Shown here: positions 1 to 6,999 of the stretch, piece after piece
Position numbering within the stretch: the first letter of the stretch is position 1
Layout: the number at the start of each line of letters is the position of its first letter
Notes under the pieces: model-generated
Databases searched by the model: none
Told to the model about the DNA's origin: nothing
The model's input: only the letters and a program-made list of their open reading frames with translations
Made by a program: the position numbers and the translations under genes
Source of the DNA: Armatimonadota bacterium
GTDB taxonomy: Bacteria > Armatimonadota > Fimbriimonadia > Fimbriimonadales > ATM1
Assembly (NCBI GenBank): GCA_003695835.1
Contig: RFHN01000082.1
Coordinates: 1 to 9,550, forward strand
Reading direction: 5' to 3'
DNA length: 9,550 nt

Positions 1-369
1 GGCGCGCTGGCGTTGGCGATTGCGGGCGGCCTCGTCCCATTTCTGTTTCTCAATGCTCCGCCCGCCCGCGTGTTCATGGGGGACGTGGGTTCGCTCGCTT
101 TCGGGGCCGTCTACGGCTTCCTCTTCGCCCTATCGCCCTGGGATTCCAGCCTCGCCCCATGGATTCTGAGCCTTGTGTTCATCCTCGAGCTGTTGCTCGT
201 TCCCATTCAGATTCTCGCGGTGAAGACGATCAAGAGGCGCGTCTTCCCCGCTACACCGATCCATCACGCTTTCGAAGTCAAGGGCTGGCCGGAGTCGCGA
301 GTGGTTTGGACCTTCCTTCTCGTTCAGGTCGTCCTCTCGGCATCTATCCTTACGGAGGTGGTACGGTGA
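1..369 (+). CDS. mraY: MraY, phospho-N-acetylmuramoyl-pentapeptide transferase (3' part only)
   Basis: The last 122 codons of an integral membrane enzyme, cut by the window's left edge and in frame from base 1. MraY transfers phospho-MurNAc-pentapeptide from UDP to undecaprenyl phosphate, giving lipid I on the inner face of the cytoplasmic membrane. The family signature around NAPPARVFMGDVGSLAFGA (visible residues 18-36) contains the conserved Asp of the VFMGD motif. Hydrophobic stretches follow at about residues 32-45, 50-68 and 100-118. The later cytoplasmic motif reads TPIHHAFEVKGWPES (about residues 81-95). In most MraY proteins this is a triple-His HHHFE motif, so here the third His is Ala. 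The TGA stop overlaps the murD start in GTGA. WecA-type transferases lack this combination of VFMGD and HHxFE-GW-E motifs, so MraY is the firm call. Confidence 0.96.
   Translation, partial: GALALAIAGGLVPFLFLNAPPARVFMGDVGSLAFGAVYGFLFALSPWDSSLAPWILSLVFILELLLVPIQILAVKTIKRRVFPATPIHHAFEVKGWPESRVVWTFLLVQVVLSASILTEVVR
354..360 (+). promoter_or_regulatory. Shine-Dalgarno site of murD
   Basis: GGAGGTG lies inside the last codons of mraY with a 5-base spacer to the GTG at 366. This strong site fixes the murD start at 366, although the reading frame stays open to about base 159. Confidence 0.8.
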
Positions 370-1727
370 CGAGGCCGGTTTGCATTGTGGGTCTGGGGCG
401 AGCCGGAGTCGGTATGGCGCTGGCGTTGGCAAAGACGGGCGCGAAGGTGATCATCGTAGACGCCAAGCCCAGCGATTCGCCCGAAATGGTGGCTGCTCTC
501 GATAAGCTCGGGTCGCTCGACCTCGATGTCATCACGGACTGGACCGGAACGCTGCCGTCGAGTGACCTCGAGGCTCTCGCCGTCTCACCGGGGGTTCCGC
601 CAAACCATCCGGCTGTGCTCGCCGCCCTGTCGAACGGCACCCCAGTGTGGAGCGAAATGGAAGTCGCGTACCGTACCACAAAATCACCGATTGTTGGTAT
701 TACGGGCACGAATGGAAAGAGCACGGTTACGGCACTGACTTGGCACTTGCTCCGCAAGGCCGGCGCTTCCGCACGCCTCTGCGGAAACATCGCGGGCGCC
801 GGACTCGGCGAGCAGCCAATCGGAGAGATCTGCTGGCAGACTTCCGAATCCGATTGGCTCGTGACCGAGGTGAGCTCCTTCCAACTGGAATGGGTGCAGG
901 CGTTCCGCCCCCGTGCAGCGACCATCACCAACATCACGGAGGACCATCTCGACCGCTACGCCTCCTTCGAAGAGTACGCAAACACCAAGCACAGAATCTT
1001 CTCACAAATGGAGGGCGAGGACATGGCTGTGCTCTCCAAACTCCATCCGGAAGCCCAGCCGCCCTGGCCGATTCGCTCCGCTGTCAAGTGGATCGCCGAG
1101 GATGAGTCCGGCGATTTGACGATCCGTGACGGGCATGTCCTGCGGCAGGGCGAGCTGCTTCTGCGCGAAGCGGACCTTTGGTTGGCCGGACGGCACAATC
1201 TGGAGAACGCGGCCACCGCGCTGCTGTTGGCAACGGCGGCAGGGTTCGAACTGGACGAACTGGCTGCGCACGTCGCAACGTTCCGCGGCATCGCAAACCG
1301 AATGGAGCGAGTCGCCGACCTGGACGGCGTGCTATTCCTCAACAACAGCATGTGTACGAACCCGGCTGCTCTCCACGCCTCGCTCGCCGCTTCACCCAAA
1401 CCGGTGCGGCTGATAGCGGGGGGCATCGCGAAAGCGAGCAGTTGGGAGAAGTATCGCGGCCTGTCGCCGAACGACGTTCGCAAGGCGTACTTGTACGGGC
1501 GAGATCGAGGCGCCCTGCGACGAGCTTTCGAAGCCGACGGTGTTCCTTGTTCCGAGTTCGAGACGCTCGAGGAGGCGACTCGCGCCGCCTATCGGGACGC
1601 GACGAGCGGCGAAGTCGTCCTTCTGTCGCCGGCATGCGCGAGTTTCGACCAGTTCTCCAGTTTCGAAGAGCGCGGCGAACGGTTCCGCGAGATAGTCTTA
1701 ACATTAGGAGAAAACGAGGAACGATGA
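366..1727 (+). CDS. murD: MurD, UDP-N-acetylmuramoyl-L-alanine--D-glutamate ligase
   Basis: A 453-residue cytoplasmic Mur ligase that adds D-Glu to UDP-MurNAc-L-Ala using ATP. The start is GTG at 366: it has a strong ribosome binding site, overlaps the mraY stop by 4 bases, and puts the Rossmann motif VGLGRAGVG at residues 8-16. The ATP P-loop GTNGKST is at 114-120, EVSSFQLE at 168-175, and NITEDHLDRY at 189-198. The Lys that is carbamylated in E. coli (K198) corresponds to K208 in YANTKHRIF, and GRHNLENAATA starts at 275. The D-Glu pocket looks intact: T331, K356, S426 and F433 match E. coli T321, K348, S415 and F422. The usual NDSKATN motif is NNSMCTN (326-332), so the residues matching E. 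coli D317 and K319 are Asn and Met. HR in the F-G-HR-E motif is NR (311-312). Length and C-terminal SPACASFDQF (421-430) are typical. MurD is secure as the family; the motif change is the one oddity. Confidence 0.94.
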   Translation: MTRPVCIVGLGRAGVGMALALAKTGAKVIIVDAKPSDSPEMVAALDKLGSLDLDVITDWTGTLPSSDLEALAVSPGVPPNHPAVLAALSNGTPVWSEMEVAYRTTKSPIVGITGTNGKSTVTALTWHLLRKAGASARLCGNIAGAGLGEQPIGEICWQTSESDWLVTEVSSFQLEWVQAFRPRAATITNITEDHLDRYASFEEYANTKHRIFSQMEGEDMAVLSKLHPEAQPPWPIRSAVKWIAEDESGDLTIRDGHVLRQGELLLREADLWLAGRHNLENAATALLLATAAGFELDELAAHVATFRGIANRMERVADLDGVLFLNNSMCTNPAALHASLAASPKPVRLIAGGIAKASSWEKYRGLSPNDVRKAYLYGRDRGALRRAFEADGVPCSEFETLEEATRAAYRDATSGEVVLLSPACASFDQFSSFEERGERFREIVLTLGENEER

Positions 1728-2935
1728 GCCGAGGAACGCTGAGAGACGAGACGTGGTTGAAGGGCTATGCTCTTCTTGCTGCGCTGTTGGGCGTTTTCTT
1801 CATCACGAGCGCATCCTTACCGGACACAGGCGGCGCGTTGCTTCGCGGTCCTGGGGTCAAGCAGTTGCTTTGGGTCGTCATCGCGAGCGTTGCGTTTCTC
1901 GTCCTCCGTCGCTTGCCGTCGGAGTGGGTTCGCCGATCGGTGCTACCGTTCTTCATGCTCGTGTTTGTTCTATGCGTGTGGGTCCTCATACACCCATCTG
2001 CGATCTCGGCGAACGGGGCCAGCCGGTGGCTCGCCGTTGGGCCGGTGCAGATTCAGCCGGGCGAGCTGGCGAAACCGGCAGTGGTCCTTGCGTTCGCGTG
2101 GTTCCTCGCTTTGCCCTGGCCGCGGATGGAGAAAGTGCGGCCGCGTGATCGGTTCGTGAACTGGGTCGTGCGGTTGGTACTGCCCCTCCTGATCTTGGGT
2201 TCGCTTTTCGTTTTGATCGAGCGGGAGCCAGACCTCGGCACGGCAGTCTTCGCCCTCGCGATTCCCTTCGGCATGCTTCTGGCGGGTGGCGCGAGGAGGT
2301 TGTACGGGCGGTATGCCGTTCGAGTCGTCGGGGCGATCGTCGCCTTGGCCATCGTCGCGGGTGTGTTCTTCACGCTCGCCGAGCCGTATCGCGTCCAGAG
2401 ACTCGCGACGTTCCGCGACACAGCCTCTCGCGACGCGATCGAAGGCGCATCCTATCAACCATTCCTCTCGCAGACCGCCATTGCCTTGGGCGGCGTAACG
2501 GGTCTCGGCGTCGGGCGAGGGCACGCAAAGTATCTCTTGCCTGCTGCAACAACAGACTATATATACACCACAATTGCCGAAGAAATCGGCATCTTCGGCT
2601 TCTTACTCGTTACCTGGCTGCTGGGCAGTATCTTTGTTTTGCTGATACGGATCGGCGTGAATCAGAGGGAGGCTTTTCATCGCTACGTGGCCTTCGGGGT
2701 TGCGTGGTGGATCGCGGTGCAGGCGTTGGGTAACCTGTTGATGGTTACAGGCGTTGCTCCATCCATTGGGATCCCCCTCCCGTTCTTCAGCTATGGGGGG
2801 AGCAGCCTGCTCAGTTTGGCGATCGGTCTTGGCTCGGTATGCGCGTTGATCAAGGAACCATCCAGGAAGGAGGTGCCCGTTGCGGCTCGTAGTGACCGGT
2901 GGGGGTACGGGCGGACACGTCTTTCCCGCACTTGA
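1724..2935 (+). CDS. ftsW: FtsW, SEDS-family septal peptidoglycan glycosyltransferase
   Basis: A 403-residue polytopic membrane protein of the SEDS family. FtsW, working with a class B PBP, polymerises lipid II into septal glycan. The ATG at 1724 overlaps the murD stop in ATGA. GAGGA lies 3 bases upstream (1716-1720) and AGGAG further up (1706-1710). The frame is open far upstream, but that part is antisense to nothing and lies over murD. SEDS motifs in order: NGASRWLAVGPVQIQPGELAK (97-117), EREPDLGTA with the conserved Asp at 170 (166-174), SQTAIALGGVTGLGVGRGHAKYLLP (249-273), TDYIYTTIAEEIGIFG (277-292), and PSIGIPLPFFSYGGSSLL (346-363). About ten hydrophobic segments are visible. The segment LPAATTDY replaces the common LPEAHTDF. 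The context, between murD and murG, favours FtsW over RodA. The last about 18 codons overlap murG in another frame. Confidence 0.95.
   Translation: MSRGTLRDETWLKGYALLAALLGVFFITSASLPDTGGALLRGPGVKQLLWVVIASVAFLVLRRLPSEWVRRSVLPFFMLVFVLCVWVLIHPSAISANGASRWLAVGPVQIQPGELAKPAVVLAFAWFLALPWPRMEKVRPRDRFVNWVVRLVLPLLILGSLFVLIEREPDLGTAVFALAIPFGMLLAGGARRLYGRYAVRVVGAIVALAIVAGVFFTLAEPYRVQRLATFRDTASRDAIEGASYQPFLSQTAIALGGVTGLGVGRGHAKYLLPAATTDYIYTTIAEEIGIFGFLLVTWLLGSIFVLLIRIGVNQREAFHRYVAFGVAWWIAVQALGNLLMVTGVAPSIGIPLPFFSYGGSSLLSLAIGLGSVCALIKEPSRKEVPVAARSDRWGYGRTRLSRT
2867..2875 (+). promoter_or_regulatory. Shine-Dalgarno site of murG inside ftsW
   Basis: AAGGAGGTG, close to a perfect anti-16S match, sits inside the 3' end of ftsW, 4 bases before the TTG at 2880. 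It decides the murG start and compensates for the weak TTG start codon. Confidence 0.88.
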
Positions 2936-3947
2936 AGTCGCGCGACACGCCGTCGAGGAGGGCGCGGAGGTTTGCTATTTCGGCAGTCTGAGGGGCATCG
3001 AGTCGCGAGAATGCAAGAAGGCAGGGATCCCATTCCGAGGCTTCCGGAGTAGCCCTCTTCAGCGCCCCTTCACGCCGAGCGGTATTCGCAGCGCACTGGG
3101 CATTCTGCGGTCCTCGGCAGGCGCTCGCAAGGCGTTGAGGGAGTTCCAACCGGCCTTGATCTTTTCGACCGGTGGATACGCCGCCGCCCCGATTCTCGCC
3201 GCAGCGAGGACACTCGGAATCCCCATCATCCTCCACGAGCAGAACACCGTCCCAGGGAGAACGAATGTCGTTTTGTCCAAGTTTGCGCGTGTAGCTTGCT
3301 TGGTATTCGAGCAGGCGGCCACGTACTTCGAGTGTGAAACGACGGTCACGGGCATGCCCATCCGAAGGGAACTTGTCGAGGCTGCTGGCCGCGAGCCAGG
3401 GGAGAGATTCTTGACGGTGGCACTCGGCGGCTCCCAAGGGTCGGCGGCGCTCAACGAGGCGTTCCTGACCCTTGCCATGCAAGTTGGAACCGACCAAGAG
3501 GAATGGCTGCAAGTGACGGGACCCTCGAACTTCGAGACGTGCGCGACAGCATTAGCGCGCGTAGCCGCGCCGCCGAACTTCCGCCAAAAGCCCTTCCTCG
3601 AGGCCGCGGAGCTCGCTGAGGTCTTGCGTCGAGCCGACCTCGTGATTTCGAGAGCCGGCACCGGCATGCTGTGTGAGCTGGCGCTCTTCGGCATCCCTTC
3701 CGTCCTCATCCCTTATCCGCACGCCTTTGCCAACCACCAATACGAGAATGCCAAGGTCATCGAGGCGATGGGGGGAGCTATCGTTCTGCCTCAGTCTCAG
3801 CTCACGCCAGAGAACCTTGCGGCAGCCTGGCGTCAATGGCGAGACGACGAAGGGAAGAGGGCTGCTGCGCGCGCGGCTCTCCAGTCGTGGGTGATCCGCG
3901 ACGCCACGGATCGGATCTGGCACATCATAAGGGCTAACGCGAGATGA
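2880..3947 (+). CDS. murG: MurG, undecaprenyl-PP-MurNAc-pentapeptide GlcNAc transferase
   Basis: A 355-residue GT28-family glycosyltransferase, peripheral on the inner face of the membrane. It adds GlcNAc from UDP-GlcNAc to lipid I to form lipid II, the substrate of FtsW. The start is TTG at 2880, chosen because the strong Shine-Dalgarno site lies just upstream and because it places GGGTGGHVFPAL, the N-terminal lipid-I-side glycine loop, at residues 7-18. Further motifs are FSTGGYAAAP (95-104), HEQNTVPGRTN (119-129), GGSQGS (183-188), and the donor-site signature SRAGTGMLCELALFGIPSVLIPYP (257-280) followed by NHQYENA (285-291). The conserved Glu of this signature is E266. Length is normal for the family. 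It overlaps ftsW by 56 bases and murC-ddl by 4 bases (ATGA). Confidence 0.97.
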   Translation: MRLVVTGGGTGGHVFPALEVARHAVEEGAEVCYFGSLRGIESRECKKAGIPFRGFRSSPLQRPFTPSGIRSALGILRSSAGARKALREFQPALIFSTGGYAAAPILAAARTLGIPIILHEQNTVPGRTNVVLSKFARVACLVFEQAATYFECETTVTGMPIRRELVEAAGREPGERFLTVALGGSQGSAALNEAFLTLAMQVGTDQEEWLQVTGPSNFETCATALARVAAPPNFRQKPFLEAAELAEVLRRADLVISRAGTGMLCELALFGIPSVLIPYPHAFANHQYENAKVIEAMGGAIVLPQSQLTPENLAAAWRQWRDDEGKRAAARAALQSWVIRDATDRIWHIIRANAR

Positions 3948-6259
3948 GATTGAAGGAAGAGCAGTCCTGGTTCACCGAAGTCGCCGCGTTGCCCGAGAGC
4001 GGCCGCGTGCACTTGGTGGGCATCGGCGGAGCGGGGATGAGCGCGCTGGCGAGAATTCTGCTGGCAAAAGGTTATACAGTTAGCGGCTCCGACCTAACGC
4101 GAAGCTCGACGACGGATGCGCTGCAAGCGCTCGGCGCAGCGGTCACCATCGGGCACTCGGCTTGGGCCGTGCAGGGCGCCGACCTCGTGGTCGTTTCCGA
4201 CGCCATTCCGCTGCGAGAGAACCCGGAAACGGTCGAGGCGGAGAGGCTCAACCTTCCTCGAATCCGCCGCTCCCGGCTACTCGGACTGCTTCTCGAGGGT
4301 TACCGCGTAATCGCCGTCACCGGGTCGCATGGCAAGACGACGACGACCGCCGTACTCGCCCAGCTGCTTGCCGCCCAGGGTGGGGATCCGCTCGCTATCG
4401 TTGGCGCCGACGTACCCGCCTTCGGCGGAAACGTACGGTTCGGCGAAGGGCCGTTCGCCGTCGTCGAGGCCTGTGAAGCCTACGAAGGTTACTTCGACCT
4501 TCACCCCGAGTTCGTTCTCGTCACGAACCTCGAACCGGACCATCTGGACTACCACGGGACGAAGGAAGCGCTGTTCGAAAGCGTGAAGACATTCGTCCGA
4601 CGGGCGACGGGTAGCCCTCCCCTCTTCTTTTGCGCAGACGACGAAGGCGCAGCCACGATCGCCGCGAGTTTTCCGACTGCGGTGGGGTATGGGTTCGAGC
4701 ACGGTTCCTATGTCGGGAGCTACGACCGCGGAGAGCTTCGCTTTGGAGGCACAGCCGTACGCCCGAGTTTGATCGGGCGCCACAACGCATTGAACTGTTT
4801 CGCCGCCGCCGTCGCGGCCGCTCATATCACAAACTCCAGCGTAGAAGAACTTCTGCCGCATCTTGCGAATGTGGGAGGCAGCGAAAGACGCCTGCAAAGA
4901 ATCGGCGAATCGCGCGGCGTCGTGGTATACGACGACTATGCTCATCACCCGACCGAAATTCGCGCCTCGCTCAACGCGTTGAAGGAGGCCTATCCGGGTC
5001 GGAGGATCGTGTGCGTCTATCAGCCGCACCTGTACTCTCGAACGCAGCATTTGCTCGAGCAGTTTGCCCCCGCGTTGGCCCTGGCGGATGCGGTCGTATT
5101 GACGGATATCTATCCGGCGAGAGAGGAGCCCTTACCCGGAGTGTCGTCGCTGCTCATCGTGGAGGAGCTGGAGCGGCAAGGACATCCGGTGTGGTATGTG
5201 CCCTCGCGGTACCGACTTCCTCGCTCCGTCGCCCAATGGGTAGAAGAAGGTGATATTGTAGTTGGCATGGGAGCGGGGAACATCGACGCGTTCCCAAGAG
5301 CGTTCCTCGCTGAGTTGGAGCGGTCGGAGCGCGCTCCGCGGATCGCAGTGTTTGCGGGAGGCCATTCGACCGAGCGCGAGGTGTCCCTGCACAGCGGCCG
5401 TATGGTGGCTCGGGCGCTTCGCGCCCGCGGCTATGAGGTCTTGGAGTTGGATCCTGAAACACTTTTATTCAATACTTCCATGCATTGGGGCGCCCTAACG
5501 GGGCCGGAGCGCCCCGACATCGTGTTTCTGGCTCTACACGGAACAGGCGCAGAGGACGGCAGAATTCAGGCCCTCTTGGACCTATTGGAAATCCCGTACA
5601 CCGGCGCTGGGCCCGTGGAGAGCGCCCTTGCAATGGACAAACAGGCAGCCAAAAGGCTTCTTATGCAACAGGGCATTCCAGTTCCGCGAGGATGTTGCCT
5701 CGAGCGAGGACAGCCGATTCCGGATCAAGTGCCTTTGCCGGCGGTAGTGAAGCCACGGGCGCAGGGCTCCACGGTGGGCGTTTCCTTCGTAAAGCGGCGC
5801 GAGGAGTTCGACCAAGCGCTTCGCCTCGCGTGGAAGTACGATGAGGCTGCATTAGTGGAGGAATGGGTAGAGGGCGTCGAGCTGAGCGTTCCAGTGGTCG
5901 GTGAAGCGGCCTTGCCACCCGTGGAAATCGCGCCGAAGTCTGGGACCTACGATTTCGCTGCGAAGTACACGCCCGGCGCAACCGACGAGATCGTGCCTGC
6001 GCGAGTTGCCCCAGAGATCCAAGAGAGGGCGAAAGAGTTGGCGCTCCAGTCGCATCGGGCGCTGGGCCTTGTGGATGTCTCTCGGACCGACCTCATCGCT
6101 CGCCCAAATGGAGAGTTGGTGGTATTGGAAGTCAACAGTCTGCCGGGAATGACCGAGACATCTCTCGTGCCTCGATCGGCAGCCAGCGTGGGAATTAGCT
6201 TCGAAGAACTGTGTGAGCGAATTCTGCAATCGGCGATGAGAAGATATGGCCTCGCGTAA
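3944..6259 (+). CDS. murC-ddl: MurC-Ddl fusion: UDP-N-acetylmuramate--L-alanine ligase / D-alanine--D-alanine ligase
   Basis: A single 771-residue open frame joining two cytoplasmic enzymes. MurC (about 1-458) adds L-Ala to UDP-MurNAc. Its motifs are VGIGGAGMSALA (25-36), the P-loop TGSHGKTTTT (126-135), E175, NLEPDHLDYHG (195-205), GRHNALN (278-284), YDDYAHHPTEI (329-339) and QPHLYSRT (360-367). The Ddl part (about 466-771) is an ATP-grasp enzyme making D-Ala-D-Ala for the MurF step. It has EREVSLHSG (477-485), LHGTGAEDG (531-539), MDK (564-566), VKPRAQGSTVG (602-612), YDFAAKY (669-675), SRTDLI (713-718) and LEVNSLPGMT (728-737). Matches to E. coli DdlB are E477=E15, K603=K144, S609=S150, Y675=Y216, D716=D257, E729=E270 and N731=N272. 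The linker ELERSERAP is only a few residues long, with no stop and no strong ribosome binding site. The upstream Shine-Dalgarno match for 3944 is weak (AAGGG at 3929-3933). Chlamydiae carry a known MurC-Ddl fusion. No murB lies between the two parts. Confidence 0.95.
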   Translation: MRLKEEQSWFTEVAALPESGRVHLVGIGGAGMSALARILLAKGYTVSGSDLTRSSTTDALQALGAAVTIGHSAWAVQGADLVVVSDAIPLRENPETVEAERLNLPRIRRSRLLGLLLEGYRVIAVTGSHGKTTTTAVLAQLLAAQGGDPLAIVGADVPAFGGNVRFGEGPFAVVEACEAYEGYFDLHPEFVLVTNLEPDHLDYHGTKEALFESVKTFVRRATGSPPLFFCADDEGAATIAASFPTAVGYGFEHGSYVGSYDRGELRFGGTAVRPSLIGRHNALNCFAAAVAAAHITNSSVEELLPHLANVGGSERRLQRIGESRGVVVYDDYAHHPTEIRASLNALKEAYPGRRIVCVYQPHLYSRTQHLLEQFAPALALADAVVLTDIYPAREEPLPGVSSLLIVEELERQGHPVWYVPSRYRLPRSVAQWVEEGDIVVGMGAGNIDAFPRAFLAELERSERAPRIAVFAGGHSTEREVSLHSGRMVARALRARGYEVLELDPETLLFNTSMHWGALTGPERPDIVFLALHGTGAEDGRIQALLDLLEIPYTGAGPVESALAMDKQAAKRLLMQQGIPVPRGCCLERGQPIPDQVPLPAVVKPRAQGSTVGVSFVKRREEFDQALRLAWKYDEAALVEEWVEGVELSVPVVGEAALPPVEIAPKSGTYDFAAKYTPGATDEIVPARVAPEIQERAKELALQSHRALGLVDVSRTDLIARPNGELVVLEVNSLPGMTETSLVPRSAASVGISFEELCERILQSAMRRYGLA

Positions 6260-6989
6260 GAGACGATCGTCCAAACGGAGGATTCGGCTGAACTTGCCGT
6301 GGCCGGCCATTTGGGCGCTCGTGTCGGTCGCCGTGCTGGTCTCCGGCATCTATTCGTCGGAGCTGTTTCAGATTCGTGTCACGCGCGTGGAGGGGGCGGC
6401 GAAGTGGGATCAGGCGAGGATTCGAAAGCTTGTACAGTCGCTCCAAGGCAAGCCTGCTCTTCAAATCAACCCTCTCGCGGTAGAGCAGCAGGTGGAGTGG
6501 GAACCCGCAGTGATGCGCTGTGAGTTCCGAAGGAATCTGTTCGGCAGGGCAAGGTTGAAGATCTGGTATAGAACGCCGCTGCTCTGGTTCAAGGACGAAC
6601 GCGCGCGCACGATGGCGGTATCTCGGGATGGGACCGTCTTCGAACTGAGGGGGAAGGAGCCGAATCTCGAGGTGGATCGAAAATTAGTAGAATCCGGCTC
6701 AAACCTATCCATACTGTCCGAACGCCGCCTCGGAAGTGTATTGGAACTCGCCGAGAAGATACAAAAAATGGTGCCGCGCCTCGCCGGCAAGCTGACAATC
6801 TTGAGCTCCGGTGGGCTATCCTTTAAGGCAGCCGAGGGTGCCGCAATCGAATTCGGGGACGGCGGCCGGCTCGACGAGAAGGTGGAGGTGCTGCGCCGAT
6901 CGCTCGAAGCCGAGCCCGAGCTACTCAAGAAAGCTCGTACCGTCAATTTGGTCGTCCCCGACCGGCCAGCGGTCCGGTGGAAGGATTAG
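6246..6989 (+). CDS. ftsQ: FtsQ/DivIB, divisome membrane protein with POTRA domain
   Basis: A 247-residue bitopic membrane protein. FtsQ/DivIB recruits and regulates the FtsL/FtsB(DivIC) complex and, through it, septal synthesis by FtsW and its PBP partner. The N-terminus is short and very basic (RKRRSSKRRIR, residues 4-14). It is followed by one membrane segment (about 19-38) and a POTRA domain starting FQIRVTRVEG (41-50) and running to about 112, including NLFGRARLKIWYRTPLLWF (97-115). The beta domain begins at AVSRDGTVFEL (124-134) and ends near VNLVVPDRPAVRW (233-245), the family's usual last strand. The sequence is weakly conserved, so the call rests on architecture plus position between ddl and ftsA. 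The ATG at 6246 overlaps the murC-ddl stop by 14 bases. The Shine-Dalgarno site is weak (GAGAAG just before the start), so coupling to upstream translation is likely. Confidence 0.88.
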   Translation: MASRKRRSSKRRIRLNLPWPAIWALVSVAVLVSGIYSSELFQIRVTRVEGAAKWDQARIRKLVQSLQGKPALQINPLAVEQQVEWEPAVMRCEFRRNLFGRARLKIWYRTPLLWFKDERARTMAVSRDGTVFELRGKEPNLEVDRKLVESGSNLSILSERRLGSVLELAEKIQKMVPRLAGKLTILSSGGLSFKAAEGAAIEFGDGGRLDEKVEVLRRSLEAEPELLKKARTVNLVVPDRPAVRWKD

Positions 6990-6999
6990 AAAAAGAAAA

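Noticed and set aside
159..365. Upstream extension of the murD frame
   Set aside because: It overlaps mraY, its translation has no family similarity, and the GTG at 366 has a strong ribosome binding site and the right distance to the Rossmann motif.
1178..1723. Upstream extension of the ftsW frame
   Set aside because: It overlaps conserved murD sequence in another frame and gives an Arg-rich non-family sequence; the ATG at 1724 gives a normal FtsW N-terminus.
2850..3512. A 220-codon minus-strand open frame opposite murG
   Set aside because: It lies opposite clear MurG motifs and shows no recognisable domain; typical shadow frame of GC-rich coding DNA. The same applies to the minus-strand frame at 4277-5050.
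5300..5345. A possible separate ddl gene starting inside the MurC-Ddl frame
   Set aside because: There is no stop ending murC here, no clear Shine-Dalgarno site before a TTG or GTG codon, and the frame is continuous, so a fusion is the simpler reading.
6811..6999. Upstream extension of the DUF881 frame
   Set aside because: It overlaps the ftsQ C-terminal domain and reads as low-complexity Ser/Arg sequence; the membrane segment follows directly after the ATG at 7000.
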